A program made the translations under genes and the position numbers. A stretch of DNA of 64,000 nucleotides from Aequorivita iocasae (GTDB lineage: Bacteria; Bacteroidota; Bacteroidia; Flavobacteriales; Flavobacteriaceae), in contig NZ_CP068439.1 in assembly GCF_016757735.1 (NCBI RefSeq), positions 2,418,001-2,482,000 of the forward strand. The letters run 5' to 3'. Positions within the stretch are counted from its first letter, which is position 1. Every line of letters starts with the position of its first letter. This document shows, piece by piece, positions 1 to 7,896 of the stretch. The notes under the pieces are model-generated. The model searched no databases. It worked only from the letters and a program-made list of their open reading frames with translations, and was not told the origin of the DNA.

Positions 1-2030
1 TCAACATATGCAATCTGTTTATTGCCCAAAATTTGATTGCGCAGCAAGTAATTGTGCAAATCCAAACATCCCAAAAGCCCGCTGTTGTCAATAGCTCCCG
101 CATCTATAAAGTGGCCGTGGCCCTTTATCTTTGCAGCGGGGCTAAAAATAGGAAATCGGTTTGTGGTTGAAACAGCTTGGTAATATGGGATGGTTTTATT
201 ACCTGCCAAATCGGCAAGGTTTTCTGCATAAGGAAAAATAGCGTTAAAATCTTTTTGCTTCACTGACCAGAGAATGCCACGATTTCCCTTTTGGCCCGCA
301 GTATTCATAATTAATGATGGAAAGTAACCATCTTTCAAAAAGGCTTCTTTCCAGAAATCGCGAAAGGAAATTTCAGAAAGGTGTTTTGAAGGCGTGTTTT
401 GGATGGTGTTTTGATATTTCACCATTGCGTAGTATGGACGGTCGCGAAGGCCTATACGTTGGCTGAATGGCCACAGTTTGCGGTAGGTGTCCAGTCCAAA
501 AGTTAAGGTTAAATCCAAAGAAGTGTAATTTTGTTTTGCAAGGGAATCTATTTTCTTTTTAATTCGAAGGGTATCCAGGCCATTTTCTTTAAAAAGCCCC
601 GTATATAGTGCCAGGCCTAACGAACCGCCGGATGCACCTGAAAAAGCAATACTTTGCTTCAAAAGTTTTCCCTCAGTATTTGTTTGTAATTTGTTCAGCA
701 CATTAAGTGTCCAAACGTTTGCTTTTAAGCCGCCGCCGTGTGAAGCTATAAAGAAAAGTGTGTTGTCCTTTTTTGCTTTTAGACTATCCAGAAATACAGC
801 TTCGGGTATTTCGGTCTTTGTATTTTCAACCAGATCCAGTTCGTGGGTGGTTACTTCGGTATTGGTGCAGTTTGTAATAATTACCAGCGCGAAAAATATT
901 AAGCTAATTGCCAAAAAGGCACGATAACTTTTGGTGGTCAGCAATTGCTTTTTTCTGGCAACAAAAAAGTACTTGCCCAAACTAGCCATTATAAAATAAT
1001 AAAAGTAGAAGAAAGCGAGTAAAATGGGAACGCCATTCATCAGGGGCCAACCAAGAATGCTGGCCAATGTGAGAACGAAAAGAAAAATTGCAGCCACTAA
1101 AAAGTTCAAATAAAACATTAACAGATAGTTCTCTGATTTTTCCAGAAAGTGGATTTTTTCAAAAAATATCCGTACGGGAAGATATTTGGCGCTAGTTAAG
1201 GTATTTAAAATCAAACTGAATTTGGAACGCAACAATCTGAAAAAAATATAATTGAACATGCACGCATAGCTCGTCAACAATAACAGTATAAAACCCCCGG
1301 GACTGAAATTTCCCCATGTGAGTGTGTTGAGCAGCAAGACCACACATAAAATTGCTATGATTAAATACCAAAGGGCTAATTTTCTGTATAATTTTATAAG
1401 TATTTCAGGAAGTTCTTCGGTAGTTTTTTCACTTTCATATTTGCTAATTTTTTCTTTCAAATAGATATAAAGTATAAAGGGAACAAGAAGGAGCACGTAG
1501 ATAATGATCTTAACCTTATCAAAAGGAAAATCCTCAAAAATAAAGTTTGGCTTAAAACTGCTTATAATGAAGTGGATCCAAACAATGTGTATCAAAATGC
1601 CCGTAGAATAGCGGAAATAATTGGCCCAGTTATCCGGTTTGTAGCCAGAATTTTTATCTGTGGTAAAAGTATAAATCGTGAATTTTTTAAAAATCCACCA
1701 GTTTAGGGGGTGCTTTGCGTGCCAGTAGGTATAATCGCCACTGTTATTGAGATCAGCAGCATAATAGGTATAAATAGGGTAGTGGGAAAGCGCAACAGCC
1801 AGCCCGTTGATAAAAAAGAATGCCAAAAACAAGGAAACCCATTTGGTCTCTATCAAATCAACCATCATAGTGAAGGCCTGATCCATTTGGGTCAACAATA
1901 AAAGAATGATCAAAATGACCAAAAGACTTAAAATAGAAGACTTAAAGAAGTTTTTGAAAGATTTGAAAAGATGATGCACAACATCAATCAACTTTGTTAT
2001 CCAAGATTTTTTTTCTTCAGTTTCTTTCAT
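1..2030 (-). CDS. Patatin-like phospholipase with N-terminal membrane domain, 3' end cut by window edge
   Basis: The frame opens at an ATG at 2028-2030 and stays open to the left edge, giving at least 676 residues. The first ~330 residues hold five or six hydrophobic segments, so the protein is integral to the membrane. After them comes a soluble part with the patatin nucleophile elbow FSGASGG (about residue 465) and a later IDAG segment (about residue 640) that fits the catalytic Asp of the Ser-Asp dyad. Patatins are acyl hydrolases acting on membrane lipids; the true substrate is unknown. The stop codon lies outside the window. The family call rests on the two motifs and their order, and is good; the fusion to a membrane domain is seen directly. 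Confidence 0.75.
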   Translation of the reverse strand, partial: MKETEEKKSWITKLIDVVHHLFKSFKNFFKSSILSLLVILIILLLLTQMDQAFTMMVDLIETKWVSLFLAFFFINGLAVALSHYPIYTYYAADLNNSGDYTYWHAKHPLNWWIFKKFTIYTFTTDKNSGYKPDNWANYFRYSTGILIHIVWIHFIISSFKPNFIFEDFPFDKVKIIIYVLLLVPFILYIYLKEKISKYESEKTTEELPEILIKLYRKLALWYLIIAILCVVLLLNTLTWGNFSPGGFILLLLTSYACMFNYIFFRLLRSKFSLILNTLTSAKYLPVRIFFEKIHFLEKSENYLLMFYLNFLVAAIFLFVLTLASILGWPLMNGVPILLAFFYFYYFIMASLGKYFFVARKKQLLTTKSYRAFLAISLIFFALVIITNCTNTEVTTHELDLVENTKTEIPEAVFLDSLKAKKDNTLFFIASHGGGLKANVWTLNVLNKLQTNTEGKLLKQSIAFSGASGGSLGLALYTGLFKENGLDTLRIKKKIDSLAKQNYTSLDLTLTFGLDTYRKLWPFSQRIGLRDRPYYAMVKYQNTIQNTPSKHLSEISFRDFWKEAFLKDGYFPSLIMNTAGQKGNRGILWSVKQKDFNAIFPYAENLADLAGNKTIPYYQAVSTTNRFPIFSPAAKIKGHGHFIDAGAIDNSGLLGCLDLHNYLLRNQILGNKQIAYV

Positions 2031-2097
2031 GAAAAAAATATAAGCTTCTAATTTAAAGATAATTATCTAGAAAATTTTTTTTTGAAATAACAATAAA

Positions 2098-2913
2098 TTA
2101 TACCAATGGCTCGATTGAGAAGACATCCAGTTTCGATTTTCTGAAATTACGGGTTCTTTTTAAAACGGCAATTCCGTTACGGGAGCCCGCTTGGTTAGTG
2201 TTTCCTTCAATGGTTTCAATCACGTCGTTACCCACGGAAATGATAATACCTGTATGCGTCCAATCATATCTCGATTTTTGCAATAGAAAAAAATCGCCCG
2301 GTTTCATCACCGAAGGATTGTTGCGGACAGATTGGTAACGAGTTAACAACCCTTTGCTTAAACCTGTAGTCCCAACGGTATCGCAACTGTAAGTAAGAGG
2401 CATTAAGCTGCGGAAATCCTTCCCGAGCGCACTGGCGGCTTGGTCTAAAATTGTTTGCGCAAACCCCATGCACCAATACCAGAGCGAACCGTCGTGACCG
2501 TCCATATACGCCCGCACCCAAGGGCCACTGTTTTGCTGTCCTTTTATTTCCAATTCAAAAGGTGTATTTTTTAAATGATTTTCGGCCGCTTCCACAACAG
2601 CATTTCTCAACGAACTTGATTGCAATGGTTTCTCAAAAGCATCTTTCATCCCTTGAGAGAGTTTTTCAAAAAGTTGTGGAGTAACAACCCCATTTTGCTC
2701 TACTTGAATGGATTTTTGAAAATTCTTGACTGCTTTTTCGGTTGCCGGTCCAAAATCACCATCGATACCCGTGACCGTTCCGCTTGCGGGATGCTGAATT
2801 GCATAAAGGGACAGCCACGACTGAATTTTCATAACATCCTTTTTATTATTGTCACCGTCTTTTTTTTGGGTTTTGGTAATGGTGAGTTCGTCTAAATATT
2901 TGTTTTTTTTCAT
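2098..2913 (-). CDS. Peptidoglycan-binding domain plus CHAP/NlpC-like cysteine amidase
   Basis: The 271-residue protein has an N-terminal PG_binding_1 repeat (about 25-90, with the GIDGDFGPATEKAV signature) and a C-terminal papain-like amidase region. Candidate catalytic residues are Cys148 (in WYWCMGF), His220 (in DWTHTGI) and the Glu/Asn segment near 236-240 (IEGNTN). That arrangement matches CHAP-type enzymes that cut peptidoglycan cross-bridges or stem peptides. There is no clear signal peptide, so export would need another route, or the protein acts after lysis. It is a single gene on the minus strand and is divergent from the 3.2-kb gene across a 264-bp spacer that holds three palindromes. 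Function as a murein hydrolase is inferred from domains. Confidence 0.8.
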   Translation of the reverse strand: MKKNKYLDELTITKTQKKDGDNNKKDVMKIQSWLSLYAIQHPASGTVTGIDGDFGPATEKAVKNFQKSIQVEQNGVVTPQLFEKLSQGMKDAFEKPLQSSSLRNAVVEAAENHLKNTPFELEIKGQQNSGPWVRAYMDGHDGSLWYWCMGFAQTILDQAASALGKDFRSLMPLTYSCDTVGTTGLSKGLLTRYQSVRNNPSVMKPGDFFLLQKSRYDWTHTGIIISVGNDVIETIEGNTNQAGSRNGIAVLKRTRNFRKSKLDVFSIEPLV

Positions 2914-3042
2914 ATTATTTTCTTTGCTTCCCCAATGCTAAAAATCTATGCTTCTTAAGCATCATTAAATATACTTACTATTAACTCTTTATACAACAGT
3001 GTTTTAACTATTTTTTTAGAAGTGTTTTACCCATTGTGTTGA

Positions 3043-3098
3043 AGGAAAAACCCTTATTTTTTATAGGAAAATTCCTCTATTTATATAGGATTTTTCCT
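3043..3098. promoter_or_regulatory. Three tandem 12-bp palindromes with exact 22-bp spacing (candidate operator)
   Basis: Three copies of an AGGAA-NN-TTCCT element begin at 3043 (AGGAAAAACCCT), 3065 (AGGAAAATTCCT) and 3087 (AGGATTTTTCCT). The middle copy has perfect 5-bp arms and the outer two are degenerate. Start-to-start distance is 22 bp both times, i.e. about two helical turns, so bound dimers would sit on one face of the DNA. The block lies 80 bp before the ATG at 3178 and 130 bp before the divergent CHAP gene. A similar arm sequence occurs in front of umuD at 9401-9432. The regulator is unknown. Confidence 0.55.
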
Positions 3099-3177
3099 GT
3101 TTATTTAGACGTGAGTGCGCTTTTTTGAATGTTTTTGCTACATTCGTTTCTTCTATAACCAAAAAATAATCTCAATT

Positions 3178-3528
3178 ATGTCAAAACCATCAAATTGTAT
3201 TACCGTAGCCGAAGCAAGACAATTACAAAATAACTGGGTAGCAACCCGTGCCGTAGATATTGAACGGGCACAGGGCTCGCCGGATGCACGTGAGTTTTTA
3301 TTCAGCGTTGCTGAACTTCAACAGTTTTTAGATTATATAAATGCAGGTTCGGGGATGGGGGCGCAGCCTGGCGTCCGGATTTATTTTGCTGCTTATGATA
3401 ATGCTACTAATGACAAAGCAACTGTATTTTTAGCACCAACTAATGGTATAACTCCGGGATCACCGAACAATTATAATTTGGAGCCTTTGAATCAAGGAAT
3501 ATCTGGTTTTCCTCCGAAGAATTATTAA
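3178..3528 (+). CDS. Small conserved hypothetical protein, 116 aa
   Basis: The start is placed at ATG 3178; an in-frame GTG at 3115 would add 21 residues that read like untranslated leader. The protein is soluble, has no signal peptide or membrane segment, and ends in a Gly/Pro/Asn-rich tail. I recognise no domain. It is the first gene of a same-strand group continuing with a membrane protein, a histidine kinase and a response regulator, although a 150-bp gap separates it from the next gene, so it may be the output or a partner of that system. Its upstream region carries the three phased palindromes at 3043-3098, which suggests tight control. Real gene: likely; function: unknown. Confidence 0.65.
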   Translation: MSKPSNCITVAEARQLQNNWVATRAVDIERAQGSPDAREFLFSVAELQQFLDYINAGSGMGAQPGVRIYFAAYDNATNDKATVFLAPTNGITPGSPNNYNLEPLNQGISGFPPKNY

Positions 3529-3680
3529 GTTTTCTAAATATTATTTTTCCTGTTTTTTTAATTTAGTAATAACTAAAATGAATGTTTCCTTTACATTTAT
3601 TCTTTTCAATTATTTAAAAGTAATTTTAGAAATATCTCTTTTCAAAATGATAAATCATAATACTCAAATTTTTTCAACAA

Positions 3681-4385
3681 GTGCTAGCAGCCATATTTGT
3701 TAACATATTTGAGCTTCTTGCTTTTATTTTTGGTGTTTATTACTACACAAAAAATAAATCCACACCTACTTATTATTTTGTTTCTTTCTTAGGATTTACA
3801 ATATTTTCAGAAATATTAAGATGGTACGTGGTTTTCATTGAAGATGGGATCTTAAATTTTTTGGAAGGAACAGGTTTTGAAAGTAATTATTGGCTGGCAA
3901 ATATTTATGCGATCGTTAGCTATCTCTTTTACATAAATTATTTTAAATGGTACTTAGCGGCCAAAAGATCAATAAAGATTTTAAATCTGGTATCGGTTGT
4001 GTTTTTGGCCGTGAGCATTTTGGAGATTATCGTATCGAAAGGGTTTTTCGTGGGGTTCATGCCAATTTGCAATATTGTGGGCACCCTTCTTGTATTCTTG
4101 AGCATAGCATTTTACTATTTGGAGTTGCTGAAAAGCGACCAAATTCTGATGGTGCAAAAGAGCTTGCCTTTTTATGTTTCGGTGGGAGCTTTGATTTTCC
4201 ACCTTTGTACCACACCTTTATTCCTTTATAGCTCTTATTATAGTAATTCTATAGACCCTGACTTTGTCATATTGTATAGACGGGTTATCTTTGGGACTAA
4301 CTACTTACTGTATTCCATCTATATAGCTGGATTTTTGATATGCTTACCGAAAAAGGACCCTTACTTCCCCAAGAAAAACTTTTAA
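3681..4385 (+). CDS. Multi-pass membrane protein next to a two-component system
   Basis: This 234-residue protein starts at GTG 3681 and is hydrophobic throughout, with about seven predicted membrane helices and short polar loops ending in a Lys/Pro-rich tail. No catalytic motif is visible. Its last 46 bases overlap the start of the histidine kinase in another frame, so translation is probably coupled. The kinase has only one membrane segment and no sensing domain, so this protein is a good candidate for the separate sensing module. That role is inferred from gene order and overlap only. Confidence 0.7.
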   Translation: MLAAIFVNIFELLAFIFGVYYYTKNKSTPTYYFVSFLGFTIFSEILRWYVVFIEDGILNFLEGTGFESNYWLANIYAIVSYLFYINYFKWYLAAKRSIKILNLVSVVFLAVSILEIIVSKGFFVGFMPICNIVGTLLVFLSIAFYYLELLKSDQILMVQKSLPFYVSVGALIFHLCTTPLFLYSSYYSNSIDPDFVILYRRVIFGTNYLLYSIYIAGFLICLPKKDPYFPKKNF

Positions 4386-5137
4386 TAGTTTATTTTATTG
4401 CCGTATTGTTGTTTTTTGCGGTATTTGCAATTGTGTTTTTTGTTGCTTTTCAGCGTCGAAAAAATAAATTTTTAAAGGAACGGTATGAAGCAGAGAAGCG
4501 ATACCAGCGCGAATTGGCAGATTCACAAATAGAGATACAAGAACAAACCTTAAAAAACATCGCTTGGGAATTGCATGATAACGTGGGCCAATTGCTTTCT
4601 GTTGCAAATATTCAATTGAATGTTTTGATGAATTCCATCCCTGCTACTTATCACGAACAAATTCAGGAAACAAAGGGCATAGTGCAAGAATCTGTTCAAG
4701 AAATACGCTCTCTCTCCAAAGTGCTCAACAACGATGTAGTCCTAAAAAACGGCCTGCTTGCATCCCTAAAGGTAGAACTTGACCGATTTAAGCGACTTGG
4801 CTACCTAGATGCCTCACTAAAAATAACAGGCGACATAATTCCTATAAATAGCGCGAACGAAATTATCCTTTTCCGTATTCTGCAGGAATTTCTTTCTAAC
4901 GTGCTAAAACACGCACGAGCTTCAAAATTATTTGTACATTTAGAATATAAAGAAAAAACCTTGGATATTTCAGCAATGGATGATGGTATTGGCTTCGACA
5001 CTTTGGCGAAAAGTGACAATTCAGGAATAGAAACAATGAAGAGCCGCGCAGCACTTATAAGTGCTGAATACACCATAACCTCAAAAAAAGGAGAAGGTAC
5101 TCAACTATATTTAAGTTATCCCTACAAAAATATCTAA
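4340..5137 (+). CDS. Sensor histidine kinase, HisKA_3 (NarL/DesK) type
   Basis: The 265-residue protein has one N-terminal membrane helix (about 14-37), a charged coiled linker (40-70), a HisKA_3 dimerisation domain with phosphoacceptor His79 in WELHDNVGQ, and a HATPase_c domain with N-box Asn186 (EFLSNVLKH) and G1 box DDGIGF (213-218). It should autophosphorylate and pass the phosphate to the regulator encoded next, whose ATG overlaps the kinase stop (TAATG at 5135-5139). There is no extracellular sensor domain; the membrane protein overlapping its 5' end may supply it. ATG 4340 is the only start ahead of the membrane helix. Confidence 0.88.
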   Translation: MLTEKGPLLPQEKLLIVYFIAVLLFFAVFAIVFFVAFQRRKNKFLKERYEAEKRYQRELADSQIEIQEQTLKNIAWELHDNVGQLLSVANIQLNVLMNSIPATYHEQIQETKGIVQESVQEIRSLSKVLNNDVVLKNGLLASLKVELDRFKRLGYLDASLKITGDIIPINSANEIILFRILQEFLSNVLKHARASKLFVHLEYKEKTLDISAMDDGIGFDTLAKSDNSGIETMKSRAALISAEYTITSKKGEGTQLYLSYPYKNI

Positions 5138-5790
5138 TGAGCGAAAACACAAAACATACAGTTGCCATTGTTGATGATCACTCGCTCTTTGCCACCTCTT
5201 TGGGAAAACTTATCAATTCGTTTTCAGATTTCAAAGTGCTTTTTTATGCTAAAAATGGACAACAACTTCAAAAAATAATGGAAGGAAGTTCTGAAAAGCC
5301 TGAAATCATACTGCTGGACATCAATATGCCCGTCATGGATGGTTTTGAAACAGCTGAATGGTTAATGCAACATCACCCCAGTATAGGTGTGCTAATACTC
5401 TCTATGGAAGATGAAGAGCAGGCCATTCTAAGAATGTTGCGCAGAGGAGCGAAGGGATATCTGTTAAAGGATATAAATCCAAATACACTGCACACAGCCC
5501 TTTGTGAATTGATAGAAAAAGGGTATTACCATTCTGAAAAAGTATCTGAAACATTACTGCATTCCCTAACGCCCGATGAGGAAGGAAGAATTCTTGATCT
5601 TAAAGAAAACGAGCTTACTTTTATAAAATTGGCCTGTTCTGAAATGACTTATAAGGAAATAGCCAATATAATGGATTTAAGTCCAAAAACTATTGATGGA
5701 TACCGTCAAGAATTATTTAAGCGGTTTAAAATAAAAAACAGGGTAGGGTTGGTAATATTTGCTCTTAAAAAAAATCTAATTCATCTTTAA
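5137..5790 (+). CDS. LuxR/NarL-family response regulator
   Basis: A 217-residue regulator with a receiver domain (about 8-125; acidic pair Asp13-Asp14, phosphoacceptor Asp61 in LLDINMPVMDG, conserved Lys in GYLLKD) and a C-terminal LuxR-type helix-turn-helix (about 150-207, containing MTYKEIANIMDLSPKTIDGY). It is translationally coupled to the kinase by a 1-nt stop/start overlap and is the expected phosphotransfer partner. Its targets are not evident; the palindromes at 3043-3098 ahead of the first gene are candidates. The last 4 nt overlap the 3' end of the convergent rluA-like gene. Confidence 0.9.
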   Translation: MSENTKHTVAIVDDHSLFATSLGKLINSFSDFKVLFYAKNGQQLQKIMEGSSEKPEIILLDINMPVMDGFETAEWLMQHHPSIGVLILSMEDEEQAILRMLRRGAKGYLLKDINPNTLHTALCELIEKGYYHSEKVSETLLHSLTPDEEGRILDLKENELTFIKLACSEMTYKEIANIMDLSPKTIDGYRQELFKRFKIKNRVGLVIFALKKNLIHL

Positions 5791-6392
5791 TTACAAGCAT
5801 TCCAGACGGCATCATTTGGAAGGGGCGCATCAATACAAATTTCTTCTTTTTGCACAGGATGGGTTAATCTAAGCGTTTTTGCATGAAGGTGAATGCTTCC
5901 ATCTGTATTACTTCTGTCAAACCCATATTTCAAATCTCCTTTAATGGTACACCCAATAGCCGATAGCTGTGCCCGAATTTGATGATGCCTGCCAGTTTCC
6001 AGTATAATTTCCAGTAAATAATAATTGTCAAGTTTTTTCAGAAGTTTATAATGGAGGATCGCTTTTTTGCTGCCCGGAACTTCGTTGATGTGAGGGTATG
6101 ATTTGTTCTGTTTTGGATTTCTTTTTAAGAAATGTGTAAGCGTATCCGCCATTTTTGGGGGAGAATTCTTCACTATTGCCCAATATATTTTTTCGGTTTC
6201 TCTTTCTGAAAACATTTTATTCAATCGCGCCAATGCCTTTGAAGTTCTTGCAAAAACCACAATCCCGCTTGTAGGTCGGTCTAATCTGTGAACTACCCCA
6301 AGAAATACTGCGCCGGGCTTGTTGTATTTTTCGGCAATGTATTCCTTCACAACCTCGGAAAGAGGCGCATCGCCCGTTTTGTCGCCCTGCAC
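5787..6392 (-). CDS. RluA-family pseudouridine synthase, start codon unresolved
   Basis: The sequence carries the RluA catalytic block HRLDRPTSGIVVFA with its conserved Asp, the YWAIV segment and the ETGRHHQIRAQL motif, so it isomerises uridines in rRNA or tRNA. No S4 domain is seen. GTG 6390-6392 is the only standard start, giving 201 residues, but the conserved N-terminus (LFEDNHLIVVNKRPGD) continues in frame upstream to about 6452, with no ATG, GTG or TTG before the stop at 6522-6524. That upstream stretch runs into a period-8 repeat (6484-6523), which may have replaced the original start. The gene follows panB on the same strand. Either a non-standard start is used or the product is truncated. 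Confidence 0.75.
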   Translation of the reverse strand: MQGDKTGDAPLSEVVKEYIAEKYNKPGAVFLGVVHRLDRPTSGIVVFARTSKALARLNKMFSERETEKIYWAIVKNSPPKMADTLTHFLKRNPKQNKSYPHINEVPGSKKAILHYKLLKKLDNYYLLEIILETGRHHQIRAQLSAIGCTIKGDLKYGFDRSNTDGSIHLHAKTLRLTHPVQKEEICIDAPLPNDAVWNACN

Positions 6393-6483
6393 AATATCGC
6401 CCGGGCGCTTGTTTACGACAATTAAATGGTTGTCTTCAAATAGAACCTGAAGATTATCTTTAGTGCTATGTGGGCTAGATTTC

Positions 6484-6523
6484 TGGATTGTTGGATTGTT
6501 GGATTGCTCGATTTTTGGATTCT
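6484..6523. repeat. Five-unit degenerate octanucleotide array (TGGATTGT)
   Basis: Units at 6484, 6492, 6500, 6508 and 6516 read TGGATTGT, TGGATTGT, TGGATTGC, TCGATTTT and TGGATTCT. The array sits in the short space between panB and the rluA-like gene, within the region where the rluA start codon should be. Confidence 0.7.
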
Positions 6524-6540
6524 AAAAATCTAATCACCTA

Positions 6541-7359
6541 TTAATATTGTTCACTGTCATTTGGAAAATCACCGCTCTTCACATCTTCGCTGTATTTACT
6601 GAAAGCACTTTTCATTTCAGTATATAAATCGAGATACCTTCTTAAAAAACGTGGATTGAATTCGTGTGTCATACCAAGCATATCGTGGGTTACCAAAACC
6701 TGTCCGTCAACACCATTTCCGGCACCAATACCGATTACGGGAATGCTTATTTTTTCTGCAACTTCCTGTGCCAATTTAGCGGGAACCTTTTCCAACACCA
6801 CTGCGAAACAACCTGCTTTTTCAAGCAATAATGCGTCAGAGATTAGTTTTTCCGCTTCCTCTTCTTCCTTTGCGCGCACGGTATAAGTTCCAAATTTATA
6901 GATGGATTGGGGGGTTAAACCCAAATGGCCCATCACGGGAATTCCCGCATTCAAAATTCGTTTTATGGATTCCTTTATTTCCTTTCCGCCTTCAAGCTTC
7001 ACAGCGTGACCGCCACTTTCTTTCATGATTCTTATTGCTGAGCGCAATGCCTCTTTTGGATCACTTTGGTAACTTCCAAAAGGTAAATCAACCACAACCA
7101 AACTGCGTTCGATAGCGCGAACCACAGAAGCCGCATGATAAATCATTTGGTCCAGCGTAATCGGCAGCGTAGTTTCATGGCCAGCCATTACATTGGATGC
7201 CGAATCGCCCACCAAAATTACATCTATACCGGCGCTGTCCACAATCTTGGCCATTGTAAAATCATATGCCGTGAGCATCGAGATTTTTTCGCCTTTCCTT
7301 TTCATGTCCACCAAAGTTTTGGTGGTAATACGTTTGTACTCTTTTTTGGCTGTTGACAT
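6541..7359 (-). CDS. panB: 3-methyl-2-oxobutanoate hydroxymethyltransferase
   Basis: This 272-residue protein is full length for PanB, which adds a hydroxymethyl group from methylene-tetrahydrofolate to 2-oxoisovalerate to make ketopantoate for pantothenate and CoA. Seen directly: [13 protein letters not shown] start ([15 protein letters not shown]), the metal-binding [11 protein letters not shown] segment, GHLGLTPQS and the [16 protein letters not shown] block with the catalytic region. It is a cytosolic TIM-barrel enzyme. The rluA-like gene follows closely on the same strand, so they probably share a transcript. panC and panD are not in the window. Confidence 0.97.
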   Translation of the reverse strand: MSTAKKEYKRITTKTLVDMKRKGEKISMLTAYDFTMAKIVDSAGIDVILVGDSASNVMAGHETTLPITLDQMIYHAASVVRAIERSLVVVDLPFGSYQSDPKEALRSAIRIMKESGGHAVKLEGGKEIKESIKRILNAGIPVMGHLGLTPQSIYKFGTYTVRAKEEEEAEKLISDALLLEKAGCFAVVLEKVPAKLAQEVAEKISIPVIGIGAGNGVDGQVLVTHDMLGMTHEFNPRFLRRYLDLYTEMKSAFSKYSEDVKSGDFPNDSEQY

Positions 7360-7396
7360 ATTTCTAAAATATCTATATATTAGAGTGTAAAAGTAC

Positions 7397-7404
7397 TATT
7401 TTTG
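7397..7404 (+). promoter_or_regulatory. Bacteroidetes -7 box for the NTF2-like gene
   Basis: TATTTTTG matches TAnnTTTG exactly and lies 25 nt before the ATG at 7430. No clear -33 TTG at normal spacing. Confidence 0.45.
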
Positions 7405-7429
7405 ATAAGTAACCAATTATTTTTTGAAT

Positions 7430-7894
7430 ATGAAATCTGTATTCTTTCTTTTTTCCATTTTACTGGCAGTTCAAAGTTTTGGACAGGAGTCCCTTTCCTC
7501 AGAAAATGCAAAAATAATCATTAATATTTTTATGGATGGGTACCGAGCCGGCGACACCCTAAAAATGAAATCGGTCATGCATCCCAATATGACTATGAAT
7601 CGCGCATACGTGAATACCGAACAGGAAAATATTCTAATGTTCATTCGGGCGTCGGAATTGCTTACTTATGCTGCCACAACGGGAAAAGAGCAAGTATGGG
7701 ATGAAAAATTGACCGATTACATTGTGAATAGTGATGGAAATATTGCCCATGTGTGGAGTCCCTATGAATACTATCTTAATGGCAAGTTCAGTCATTGTGG
7801 GGCCAACTCTTTCACTCTTGTTTATACCGATGAAAGCTGGAAAATATTGCGCCTTATAGATTCCTTGCGCATTGGGAGCTGTAAAATTGAATGA
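7430..7894 (+). CDS. Secreted NTF2-like (SnoaL/lumazine-binding fold) protein
   Basis: The start is taken at ATG 7430, which begins a clean signal peptide (MKSVFFLFSILLAVQSFGQ); the in-frame TTG at 7424 is less likely. The mature part of about 135 residues fits the NTF2-like cone fold: an N-terminal helix (NIFMDGYRAGDTLKMKSVMHPN), then beta strands ending in WSPYEYYLNGKFSHCGANSFTLV and WKILRLIDS. Members of this group are often substrate-binding or of unknown function; no catalytic set is obvious. It is monocistronic and convergent with sdaA, with 2 nt between stop codons. Function unknown, fold moderately sure. Confidence 0.75.
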   Translation: MKSVFFLFSILLAVQSFGQESLSSENAKIIINIFMDGYRAGDTLKMKSVMHPNMTMNRAYVNTEQENILMFIRASELLTYAATTGKEQVWDEKLTDYIVNSDGNIAHVWSPYEYYLNGKFSHCGANSFTLVYTDESWKILRLIDSLRIGSCKIE

Positions 7895-7896
7895 TA

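Noticed and set aside
2264-2895. Several open frames on both strands inside the CHAP gene
   Set aside because: They are shadow frames of a gene with clear domains; they have no motifs and poor composition.
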